Source: CAVVUC01 sp963751395 (GTDB lineage: Bacteria > Verrucomicrobiota > Verrucomicrobiia > Chthoniobacterales > Chthoniobacteraceae). Taken from it: DNA of 64,000 bases. The translations under genes and the position numbers were made by a program. The stretch covers positions 558,001 to 622,000 of the forward strand of contig CAVVUC010000002.1 of assembly GCA_963751395.1 (NCBI GenBank), written 5' to 3'. Below the pieces are notes generated by a model. That model had not been told where the DNA came from. It was given only the letters and a program-made list of their open reading frames with translations, and did no database searches. Positions 25,501 to 33,453 of this stretch are shown in pieces (position 1 is the first letter of the stretch; every line of letters starts with the position of its first letter).

Positions 25501-26280
25501 ATGAATGACCAGTGGAAAATGAAAAGCCCGACGACCGTCTCGAACGGGGGCCCGGCAGCACTGTCGGCCTGTGCTGTCGATTCCGGCGTGGACACATTGC
25601 GCTGGTTGTCCTCACCTGCGAGCCCGGCCCTTGCTCAGAAGGAAGTTCACCTCTGGCGGGCCAACCTCGATTTCCTGTCGGCGGATTCCTTTCGCGATTG
25701 CCTTTCGGCAAGTGAGGTCATTTGCGCCGATGCTTTCCACGAGGAAAGGGACCGCCACCGGTTCACCGCCTCGCATGGCATCCTGCGGATGATTCTTGCG
25801 CGCTATCTGGACACGGATGCGGGCGCGATCCGGTTTTCTTGTGGCGCGTTCGGCAAACCTTCGCTGGCGGACAATACCACCGGCATTCAGTTTAACCTGA
25901 GCCATTCCGGCGACCTCGCGGTCATCGCCGTGGCGCGCGGGAGCGAAGTCGGCGTGGACGTGGAGCAGATCCGCGAGGATTTGCCATTGGAAGAAATGGC
26001 GGAGAACTATTTCGAGCCGGAGGAAATCTGGGAGATTCGCACCCTGCGCGGCCCGGAGAAGGCGTGGAAGTTTTTCGAGATCTGGACGAAGAAGGAGGCT
26101 CTCCTCAAGGCCGGCGGGATCGGGATCGGGGATGGTCTGAATCCCAGGCCCGAGGATTCGTGGCTGCGCAGTTTTGCGATCATCAACACACCGACCTTTG
26201 GCGTCGCGAGGGAATACGCGGGGGCGGTTGTAATCGAAGGGAATGACTGGCATCTGGCATGTTGGGAGTGGCATAACTAG
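25501..26280 (+). CDS. 4'-phosphopantetheinyl transferase, Sfp type
   Basis: Activates carrier proteins by attaching the CoA-derived phosphopantetheine arm. The 259-residue protein has the Sfp two-subdomain layout: FGKPSL and FNLSHSGDLAVIAVA in the middle, then VGVDVEQIRED (metal-binding acidic residues) and FFEIWTKKEALLKAGG. The first 48 residues precede the conserved EVHLWRANLD segment, so a later start is possible. It ends 6 bp before the Wzm gene, an unusual placement since polysaccharide export has no known need for a PPTase. No carrier protein is encoded in the window. Confidence 0.9.
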   Translation: MNDQWKMKSPTTVSNGGPAALSACAVDSGVDTLRWLSSPASPALAQKEVHLWRANLDFLSADSFRDCLSASEVICADAFHEERDRHRFTASHGILRMILARYLDTDAGAIRFSCGAFGKPSLADNTTGIQFNLSHSGDLAVIAVARGSEVGVDVEQIREDLPLEEMAENYFEPEEIWEIRTLRGPEKAWKFFEIWTKKEALLKAGGIGIGDGLNPRPEDSWLRSFAIINTPTFGVAREYAGAVVIEGNDWHLACWEWHN

Positions 26281-26286
26281 CTGGAT

Positions 26287-27174
26287 ATGGATCCGGCAAC
26301 GATCTCCTCACAGCGCGAAGTGACTGCTCACGAATACGAATTCGTGATCGAGCCGAATCGAAGCTGGCTGCACATTCACTGGCGCGCCCTGTGGGATTAT
26401 CGCGATCTCCTGATTCTTCTGGTCCGCCGCGACTTCATTTCAAAGTACAAGCAGACCATCCTTGGACCTGCCTGGTTTGTTCTTCAGCCTTTGTTCACCA
26501 CGATCATGTTCACGATCGTGTTCGGACGAGTGGCGAAAATCTCGACCGACGGCCTGCCGCCCGTGTTGTTCTATATGTGCGGCCTGCTGGGCTGGAACTA
26601 CTTTTCCCAAAACATGACAAGCGGGCTGGCGGCCTTTACTGTCAACGCCCAGCTCTTTGAGAAGGTCTATTTCCCGCGGCTGATCGTTCCGTTGTCCATT
26701 CTTACCGCCAACCTATGCGCTTTTGCCTTGCAGTTGCTGACCTTTCTCGGCTTCTTCGCCTACTACAAATTATTTCTCCCACAAGGCAGGGACTTGAACC
26801 CGGACTGGCACATTTTGTTCGCCCCGCTTCTTATCCTCCAGGCCTTTGCCCTGAGCCTGGGTGTTATCCTGTGGATGGCGGCATCCACGGCCAAGTATCG
26901 CGACCTGCTTCAAGTCAACCAATTCATTGTCCAGCTATGGATGTTTGCCACGCCCATTGTCTATCCGCTTTCCAAGGTGCCTCCGGGTATTGTCTGGCTG
27001 GCATGGCTTAACCCCATGACGGCAATCGTGGAGGGGTTTCGCCTTTGCATGTTGGGCGTCGGCACGTTCAGCACTCCACTGCTCTTAACCTCGCTCCTCG
27101 GCACATTGGTCATTCTCTTCACCGGCATCATGGTCTTTCAAAGGGTCGAACGGACCATGGTGGATACCCTTTAA
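26287..27174 (+). CDS. ABC-2 polysaccharide exporter permease (Wzm-like)
   Basis: A 295-residue inner-membrane protein with about six transmembrane helices. The cytoplasmic N-terminal segment WDYRDLLILLVRRDFISKYK followed by QTILGPAWFVLQPLF is diagnostic for Wzm/TagG-type permeases of the ABC-2 family, which push undecaprenyl-linked polysaccharide across the inner membrane. Its stop overlaps the ATPase start by one base (TAATG at 27172-27176). Confidence 0.95.
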   Translation: MDPATISSQREVTAHEYEFVIEPNRSWLHIHWRALWDYRDLLILLVRRDFISKYKQTILGPAWFVLQPLFTTIMFTIVFGRVAKISTDGLPPVLFYMCGLLGWNYFSQNMTSGLAAFTVNAQLFEKVYFPRLIVPLSILTANLCAFALQLLTFLGFFAYYKLFLPQGRDLNPDWHILFAPLLILQAFALSLGVILWMAASTAKYRDLLQVNQFIVQLWMFATPIVYPLSKVPPGIVWLAWLNPMTAIVEGFRLCMLGVGTFSTPLLLTSLLGTLVILFTGIMVFQRVERTMVDTL

Positions 27175-28565
27175 TGAACTCTTCAACCAACAAGCCCATC
27201 GTCGAGGTTCAAGAAATCTCGAAGCTCTACAAGCTGGGCACGCTCGGAGCGACCAACCTGCGGGAGTCTCTTGAGACTTGGTGCTCGAATCTGCGGGGCG
27301 GTGACAAGACCCTGCGCGCCAGGAAGACTTCGGAGAAACAAATCAGCCCTGGTCGTGTTGGGCCAAAGCCGGACACCTTTTGGGGAGTCAGGGATATAAC
27401 CTTCGATGTCCGACGCGGCGAAACGATCGGGATCATGGGCAGAAACGGCGCGGGCAAATCGACGTTGCTCAAGCTTCTTTCGCGAATCACGGAACCCACG
27501 TCCGGTCGCGCTGTGCTAAGAGGCCGTGTGGTGTCTCTGCTCGAAGTGGGCACGGGATTCCACCCGGAACTTACAGGGCGCGAGAATGTATTCCTGAACG
27601 GCACCATCCTCGGCATGCGGCGCTCGGAGATCGCCGCAAAGTTTGACGAGATCGTGGACTTCTCGGAGGTGGGGGCTTTCATCGACACGCCGGTGAAGCG
27701 TTACTCGAGTGGCATGTATGTCCGGCTTGCCTTTGCCGTGGCCGCTCATCTTGAGCCAGAAATATTGATGATTGATGAAGTGCTGGCTGTGGGGGATGTC
27801 GCTTTTCAAAAGAAGTGCCTCGGCAAGATGGGAGAGGTTTCTTCCCAGGATGGTCGCACGGTGTTTTTCGTAAGTCATAACATGGGCGCGATTCGCTCGC
27901 TCTGTGAATCGGCTGTATTGATCGACGGAGGCCGGCTGGTCAAACACGGCAAGCCCACGGACATCATCAGTTACTATCTGTCCTCGGCTGCTTCCAAAGA
28001 CAATGACTTGGAAGGCCAGATCTTTTGGAATGGGAACACAGAAAAACCTCCCGGGACGGATGAAGTCTGCCTGCGCGGCATCAGACTCGTTGGCGCGAAT
28101 GGCATCTCTCAAGCGACCTTCGAGGCGGACAGGTCCATCAACGTGGAAATCTTTTACCAGGTACACAAAAGACTGCGCGGCGCGCGCTTTAACTTGTCCG
28201 TGCTAACTCAAGACGGCGAGATCGCCTTTGTCGCCACGGATCATTTGTTTCAAAATGAGACTCAACTGCCGGGAAGCTATAAGACTGCATGCAGGATTCC
28301 CGGCGGACTGCTGAACAGGCGCAGCTACATCCTTGGAGTTACTTGTGACATACCCGGCGAGCGAACCTTGATCCCGCCGGCGGAGTATCTGACTTTCAAC
28401 ATCTCGGGAGTTGGCAACCAGGCTTCGCACTATCCCGAGACATGGCCGGGCGTCGTCTGTCCGCAGGTTGAGTGGAAGGTCGAGGAATGGGTCGAGGAAG
28501 CCCAAACGACCGGGCAACTCGGAATTAGCAGGATGATCGAACCGGAATCAAGCGAGCCTCGCTGA
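27174..28565 (+). CDS. Polysaccharide ABC transporter ATPase with C-terminal sugar-recognition domain (Wzt-like)
   Basis: A 463-residue ATPase. The N-terminal nucleotide-binding domain has Walker A GRNGAGKST, a YSSGMYVRLAFAVAA signature motif and Walker B ILMIDEVLAVGD. Residues from about 285 form the extra domain found in Wzt proteins (Wzt_C: VCLRGIRLVGANG ... NLSVLTQDGEIAFVATD), which binds the terminal cap of the exported glycan. It pairs with the upstream permease. Presence of the domain suggests that chain termination is marked by a non-reducing-end modification. Confidence 0.94.
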   Translation: MNSSTNKPIVEVQEISKLYKLGTLGATNLRESLETWCSNLRGGDKTLRARKTSEKQISPGRVGPKPDTFWGVRDITFDVRRGETIGIMGRNGAGKSTLLKLLSRITEPTSGRAVLRGRVVSLLEVGTGFHPELTGRENVFLNGTILGMRRSEIAAKFDEIVDFSEVGAFIDTPVKRYSSGMYVRLAFAVAAHLEPEILMIDEVLAVGDVAFQKKCLGKMGEVSSQDGRTVFFVSHNMGAIRSLCESAVLIDGGRLVKHGKPTDIISYYLSSAASKDNDLEGQIFWNGNTEKPPGTDEVCLRGIRLVGANGISQATFEADRSINVEIFYQVHKRLRGARFNLSVLTQDGEIAFVATDHLFQNETQLPGSYKTACRIPGGLLNRRSYILGVTCDIPGERTLIPPAEYLTFNISGVGNQASHYPETWPGVVCPQVEWKVEEWVEEAQTTGQLGISRMIEPESSEPR

Positions 28566-28573
28566 ACAACTCG

Positions 28574-28909
28574 ATGAAACTCACCTGCGCGACCGGCACA
28601 GCCCCTGGAAACCGCCAGGCGGAACTCGATCGCACACTCGGCGCCGCCAGCCAGCCCGATTCATGGCCTGACGAGATTGTGCTCCGCGCGGATGGCTGCA
28701 CGGACGGCACAGCGGAGTTTGTCCGAAACCGGCACCCCGGCGTGCGGCCTTTCGTGCAGGAGGCTTCTGGCGGCCCCACTGTTTGCCGGGACATACTGAT
28801 CCAGGTCGTGCGCGGCGACATCCTCGTGAGCCTTGATCTGTCCCAATTTCATGCCGTGTGTTGCAACCGCACACAGGATCAGGAACGCAAAGGATGGAAG
28901 GTGAGATGA
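28574..28909 (+). pseudogene. Remnant of a family-2 glycosyltransferase
   Basis: 111 codons that match only the N-terminal part of a GT2 enzyme. NRQAELDRTLGA, ADGCTDGTAEFVRNRHPGV and RDILIQVVRGDILVSLD align with NRKDDLCRTLGV, ADACSDGTGAFVRAAFPSA and RDAMMRAARSDILLSID of the intact gene at 31304-32218. The metal-binding DxD after SLD is lost and the rest of the enzyme is missing; the first residues no longer give the PTHNR start. I read it as a decayed, truncated paralogue lying between wzt and the deacetylase gene. Confidence 0.7.
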
Positions 28910-28919
28910 CCGGACGCCC

Positions 28920-30323
28920 ATGATTCCTATATTCATCAGCGGCTTGCTTTTGGTCTGTGTTTTGAGCCTGGCGACAGCGTGCCTGTTCGCCCTGCGCCAC
29001 CGGTCTCAGAGGCGACATCTGAAATTTGAACCGGGCCTTGACCGCGCAGTAAGATTCTCGGGCAATGGTGTTGAAATAATCGAAGTCCGTTGCGACAGGG
29101 AAGGGTTTGTGGCGCCTGCGCTGCCAGCCGGTATCACCAGTGGATTTCTTGAATTGGATGTGAAGGCCACGCTCGCAGGCATTTCTTTTGATCCCAAGAT
29201 TACGCTTGAGGGGGGTGGGTTCTACGATGAGCAAACCGTGGAGCGCGGCGGCAGCGGTCTCCGGTTTTTTAATGTCTCCCGGTTGCTGGGTGCCGGATTG
29301 AAGGCCGGGCAAAAGGTCAGGTTGCACGGAAAACGGCTTCGTTGGCGAAGCGGCCCCGCATACCTGCACCTGTCCCGTGAGCAAATCACAAATGGGCAGC
29401 GCGTTCTGGTCATCGCGCCACATCCTGACGACGCGGAGATCGCCGCGTTCGGGCTGTATTCCGACACGAGGGCGACAGTCGTTAATCTTACCGCTGGCGA
29501 CGACAGCGACCGTTACCAAAGCCGGGGGCGGCTGCCCATGAATTTGCCGCGTTCAATGATCGCGCGCATGCGCGTTCTGGAGAGCATCACGATTCCGCAG
29601 CTTGGCGGCGTCAACTCGGAGCAGGCCGTGAACCTTTGCTTCCCTGACGGAAAACTGACTGCGATGCGCGACGATCCGGCGCGTGATTTTCGCAGTGCGA
29701 GCGTGGAGGCGTTCGACTTTGCCGGACTGCGGCAGTTAAACCGCTCACCGCTCATCCGTGACGGGGCGGACTGCTCGTGGAATTCCCTCATCTTTGATCT
29801 GGTGCATATCCTGGCGGAAACCAAACCAGCGGTCATCGTCCTGCCGCATCCAAAACTGGATCCGCATCCGGATCATCTGGCGGCAACGGCAGCCGTGGTC
29901 GAAGCCATGCGACAGGTGGGTTTGTCCGAAGGGCGGATGTTTTTCACCCTCGTTCACAACCGCCGCTCCGAGCTTTGGCCTTTTGGTCCCGCCGGCAGTG
30001 GTGTGGCCATGCTGCCCCTGCTCGAATGCGACGGGCAATGCGGCGACAGTTTTTACTCGCACCCGCTTTCGGCGGAAAGGCAGACGGAAAAATTTGTGGC
30101 GCTGGAAGCGATGCACGACGTGCGCGAGGTGGAATGGCCCGTCGCGTTCCCTAGCGAGGGCGCGGGGCGGCGGTTGAAGGCGGAACTGCGCGCCTTGGGC
30201 CATGGGATGGGCCGCGCGCCGACCAGCTATCTGCGCCGCGCCGTGCGGCCGGATGAACTATTTTTGACCGCCTCCTTTGCAAACGGCATTGCCTTGTGCC
30301 AGCAGGCGGGGATTGTCGAGTAG
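28920..30323 (+). CDS. PIG-L/LmbE family deacetylase with N-terminal membrane anchor
   Basis: A 467-residue protein. A transmembrane helix at about 4-25 anchors a beta-rich region (about 35-150), then the PIG-L metal-dependent N-deacetylase domain begins at about 160. Zinc ligands are in VIAPHPDDAEI and HPKLDPHPDHLAA. Such enzymes remove N-acetyl groups from sugar amines; here it may deacetylate the cluster's polysaccharide precursor. The protein is about twice the size of a minimal LmbE owing to the N-terminal region, which I do not recognise. Confidence 0.88.
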   Translation: MIPIFISGLLLVCVLSLATACLFALRHRSQRRHLKFEPGLDRAVRFSGNGVEIIEVRCDREGFVAPALPAGITSGFLELDVKATLAGISFDPKITLEGGGFYDEQTVERGGSGLRFFNVSRLLGAGLKAGQKVRLHGKRLRWRSGPAYLHLSREQITNGQRVLVIAPHPDDAEIAAFGLYSDTRATVVNLTAGDDSDRYQSRGRLPMNLPRSMIARMRVLESITIPQLGGVNSEQAVNLCFPDGKLTAMRDDPARDFRSASVEAFDFAGLRQLNRSPLIRDGADCSWNSLIFDLVHILAETKPAVIVLPHPKLDPHPDHLAATAAVVEAMRQVGLSEGRMFFTLVHNRRSELWPFGPAGSGVAMLPLLECDGQCGDSFYSHPLSAERQTEKFVALEAMHDVREVEWPVAFPSEGAGRRLKAELRALGHGMGRAPTSYLRRAVRPDELFLTASFANGIALCQQAGIVE

Positions 30324-30333
30324 GCCGGTTCCA

Positions 30334-31233
30334 ATGGTCATTCCCCAGTCTCACAGCATTGTTATCGCCACGTTCCAGAGGCCCGAAGCGCTCTCGGTCG
30401 CGCTCGCCAGCATCGCCGCGCAAACGCGCCCGCCACAGCGCGTCGTTGTTGTCGATGGGGCGTCGGATTGTTCCGCGAAGGCGGTTGTGGAAAGATTTGC
30501 GGCATCGCTGCCGGTCGAGTGGATGCGATCTGAGCGACCCAGTGCCGCCGTCCAGCGCAATCAGGGTGCGGATCGAGTGACCACGCCGTTGCTCGCATTC
30601 ATGGACGACGACGCGGAAGCGCCGCCCGATTTTTTTGAAAAGCTGTGCATCCCATTCGATGACGACACCGCCGGTGCGATCGGCGGCATTTCGGGCCGCA
30701 TGGCCGGCAGCACGCATCCGCGCCCACGAGGACTGCTATGGCTTTATTACCGGCTCCAGGCGGGCTACTCCGATGCGACTTACGGTGCGCGCCTTTTCGG
30801 GCCGGCGATCAATTGTTTTCCTTGCTACGAAGAGCAACGCGACACGCTCATTCCCGCCGATTGGCTGAACACGGCCTGTGTCGTCTATCGCACCGAGCTT
30901 TTCAAAGCGGAAAGGTTTCCCGCGTTCGACGGCTACAGCTACATGGAAGACGCGCACCTTTCCGCGCGCATTGCGAAAAAGCACCGTCTCTTTTTCCACT
31001 CGCAGGCGATCTTCGAGCACCACAGCTCGGAGAGCGCTATGAAAGCAAACAAGGCGGAGCTTGCCCGGCAGCGCATCCGCAATCAGCGCCTTCTCGCGTG
31101 CGAGGTGCTGGGAGTTGGCGGTCCGACGCTGAGCATCAAGATGCTGTTCAGCCGGATCTTCTCGACGGTGTACCTCCTGCGCCGTCGCGCGCCCGGCTGG
31201 ACAGAGGAAATCCACGGAACCTGGAGCGCATGA
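30334..31233 (+). CDS. Family-2 glycosyltransferase
   Basis: A 299-residue GT-A enzyme. SIVIATFQRPEALSVALASI is the nucleotide-sugar-binding start, VVVVDGAS follows, and LLAFMDDDAEAPPDF holds the metal-binding DDD. A probable acceptor-site segment is GYSYMEDAHLSARIAKK. ATG 30334 is chosen since it directly precedes the Rossmann strand. The stop overlaps an ATG (31230) of a 25-codon frame that leads nowhere; the next real gene follows at about 31304. Confidence 0.92.
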   Translation: MVIPQSHSIVIATFQRPEALSVALASIAAQTRPPQRVVVVDGASDCSAKAVVERFAASLPVEWMRSERPSAAVQRNQGADRVTTPLLAFMDDDAEAPPDFFEKLCIPFDDDTAGAIGGISGRMAGSTHPRPRGLLWLYYRLQAGYSDATYGARLFGPAINCFPCYEEQRDTLIPADWLNTACVVYRTELFKAERFPAFDGYSYMEDAHLSARIAKKHRLFFHSQAIFEHHSSESAMKANKAELARQRIRNQRLLACEVLGVGGPTLSIKMLFSRIFSTVYLLRRRAPGWTEEIHGTWSA

Positions 31234-31303
31234 ATATCCACCGGCTGCCAACCCCGCCGCTGCGCTCGAAATCGTCGCGGCGCACCCCGCCTTCCTCCCG
31301 CCC

Positions 31304-32218
31304 GTGAGCACGCCATCCTGCGGAGTCATGCTTCCGACGCACAATCGCAAGGACGATTTGTGCCGCACTCTCGGCGTGATCGCCCTGCTCGATCCGCCGC
31401 CGGACGAGCTGCTCGTCACCGCCGATGCCTGCAGCGACGGCACCGGGGCATTTGTGCGCGCCGCGTTTCCGAGTGCGCGGCTTTTCATCAACGAAACCCC
31501 GCGCGGCTCGACGGCCTCGCGCGACGCCATGATGCGTGCAGCGCGCAGCGACATTCTTCTCAGCATCGACGATGACAGCCACCCGATCGAGACCGACGCC
31601 GTCGCGCGGCTGCGCGTGATGTTTGCAAACAACCCGCGGCTTGCGGTCGCCTCTTTCCCGCAGCGCAGTGACGAATTTCCCGGAACGCTCTCCGCCCCGG
31701 ACTTCGGCACGCCGCATTTCGCGGGGACTTATGTGAATGCCGCGTGCGCCTTTCGCCGCGCGGTGTTCGTGGAAATCGGCGGACATTTCTCCCCGTTCTG
31801 GAACGCATACGATGAGCCGGATTTCGCGCTCCGCTGCGTCAGCGCCGGCTGGCAGGTGCGTTTCGAGCCGTCGATCACGATCCGGCATCATTTCTCCGCC
31901 GTGAACCGCAGTTTCATCCGCATGCACCACCAGCACGCGCGGAACGAGCTGTGGAGCGTCTTCATGCGCTGCCCGCTGCCGCAACTTTGCGGGGTCGTGA
32001 TTTTCCGCGCCTTCCGGCAGTTTGGCTATGCGTGGACACGCGGGATGAATTGGGTGTTGCGCGAACCGCTTTGGTGGATCGATTGCCTGGCGGGGCTTCC
32101 ACGTTGTCTGACACAACGGAAACCGGTTCCCTGGCGGCGATACCGGGCATGGATGGAACTCGTGCGCTCCCCGGTCCAATCGGTCGATGAGTGGAACAAA
32201 AAGTTTGGCGCCTCATGA
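31304..32218 (+). CDS. Family-2 glycosyltransferase
   Basis: A 304-residue GT-A enzyme with PTHNRKDDLCRTLGV at the N-terminus, TADACSDGTGAF, RGSTASRDAMM and the metal-binding SIDDDSHP. The start is GTG 31304; the same frame is open upstream to about 31230 with a sensible sequence (ALEIVAAHPAFLPPV) but contains no usual start codon there, so a slightly longer protein is possible. Its stop overlaps the next start (ATGA at 32215). A decayed paralogue lies at 28574-28909. Confidence 0.9.
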   Translation: MSTPSCGVMLPTHNRKDDLCRTLGVIALLDPPPDELLVTADACSDGTGAFVRAAFPSARLFINETPRGSTASRDAMMRAARSDILLSIDDDSHPIETDAVARLRVMFANNPRLAVASFPQRSDEFPGTLSAPDFGTPHFAGTYVNAACAFRRAVFVEIGGHFSPFWNAYDEPDFALRCVSAGWQVRFEPSITIRHHFSAVNRSFIRMHHQHARNELWSVFMRCPLPQLCGVVIFRAFRQFGYAWTRGMNWVLREPLWWIDCLAGLPRCLTQRKPVPWRRYRAWMELVRSPVQSVDEWNKKFGAS

Positions 32219-33438
32219 ATCCGCACCGCCAATACGCAGTCTGCCAGCTCGGCGCGCGCATGCATTACGCCGTGCCGCGCCTGCTCTGCGAAGCAGGCGT
32301 CCTGGAGCTTTTTTACACCGACATCTGCGCGCAAAAAGGCTGGCCGCGTCTCCTGGGCCTGATTCCCGGGCCGTTGCGTCCGGCCCCGGTACGGCGTCTC
32401 GCCGGGCGGACGGTGAAAGATGTTCCGCCGAATCGCATCCGTGCGTTCACTGGATTCGGCCTCGAATATGCGCGCCGACAAGCCGCAGCGAAAACGCAGG
32501 CGGAGTTGTCGGCCGTGTTCTTGTGGGGCGGAAAACGATTTTGCGAACTCATCGTCGAGCGCGGTCTTGCGGGAGCGGATGCTGTTTACACGTTCAACAG
32601 CGCTGGTCTCGAGTTGCAGCGTCACGCGCATGCACTCGGAATCGCCACGGTCATGGAACAGACGATCGCGCCAAGGGAAATGGAGACGCGGTTGCTTGCG
32701 CGCGAACATGAAAAGCATCCCTCGTGGGAACCCGCTCCCGAAGGCGACGAGGGCGCCACGCAACTCGCTGCGCGCGAACGCGAGGAATGGGCCGCCGCCG
32801 ATCTCATCCTGTGCGGCTCCGAGTTTGTTCGCGACGGCATCGGTGCGTGCGGAGGTCCGATCGAACGATGCCGTATCGTTCCATACGGCGTGGAGACGGG
32901 GCTCCGGCATGCATCGCGGGCTCCTCACGACGGGCCGTTGCGGGTGCTCACGGTGGGTGCGGTGGGGTTGCGCAAAGGATCGCCGTACGTGCTTGCGGCG
33001 GCGAAATGCCTTGCCGGCAACGCGCGTTTCCGGATGGCCGGGATGACAGCGGTTTCAAATGACGTTCTGGCCGAACTCAAGGCGCATGTGGAGGTCTGCG
33101 GTTCCGTTCCCCGCACGCAAATCGGCGAACACTTCGCGTGGGCCGATGTTTTTCTTTTGCCTTCACTGTGCGAAGGCTCGGCGACCGCGGCATACGAAGC
33201 GATGGCCTGCGGGCTACCGGTGATTGCCACGCCGAACACCGGTTCGGTGGTGCGCGACGGCGTCGATGGATTCATTGTGCCGTCGGGCGATGCCGGCGCG
33301 ATCGTGGAGAAACTCGAGGCGCTGATCGCCGACCCGAAACGCCTCGCGGAGATGTCCGCACAGGCCTGGCAGCGCTCGCGCGAGTTCACACTGCGCAGCT
33401 ACGGAGAGAGGCTGCTTCACTCTTTGGAGAACTTGTAG
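32215..33438 (+). CDS. Family-4 (GT-B) glycosyltransferase
   Basis: A 407-residue retaining glycosyltransferase. The C-terminal GT1/GT4 domain has LRVLTVGAVGLRKGSPYVL, ADVFLLPSLCEGSATAAYEA and the E-x7-E-type segment EAMACGLPVIATPNTG that binds the donor. The N-terminal domain starts QYAVCQLGARMHYAVPRLL. ATG 32215 overlaps the preceding stop. It is one of five intact glycosyltransferases of the cluster. Confidence 0.91.
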   Translation: MNPHRQYAVCQLGARMHYAVPRLLCEAGVLELFYTDICAQKGWPRLLGLIPGPLRPAPVRRLAGRTVKDVPPNRIRAFTGFGLEYARRQAAAKTQAELSAVFLWGGKRFCELIVERGLAGADAVYTFNSAGLELQRHAHALGIATVMEQTIAPREMETRLLAREHEKHPSWEPAPEGDEGATQLAAREREEWAAADLILCGSEFVRDGIGACGGPIERCRIVPYGVETGLRHASRAPHDGPLRVLTVGAVGLRKGSPYVLAAAKCLAGNARFRMAGMTAVSNDVLAELKAHVEVCGSVPRTQIGEHFAWADVFLLPSLCEGSATAAYEAMACGLPVIATPNTGSVVRDGVDGFIVPSGDAGAIVEKLEALIADPKRLAEMSAQAWQRSREFTLRSYGERLLHSLENL

Positions 33439-33453
33439 CTTAATACCCCCGCA

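Noticed and set aside
31230..31307. 25-codon frame starting with an ATGA overlap after the glycosyltransferase
   Set aside because: It has no protein-like character and overlaps the likely start of the next glycosyltransferase; the ATGA is probably coincidence.
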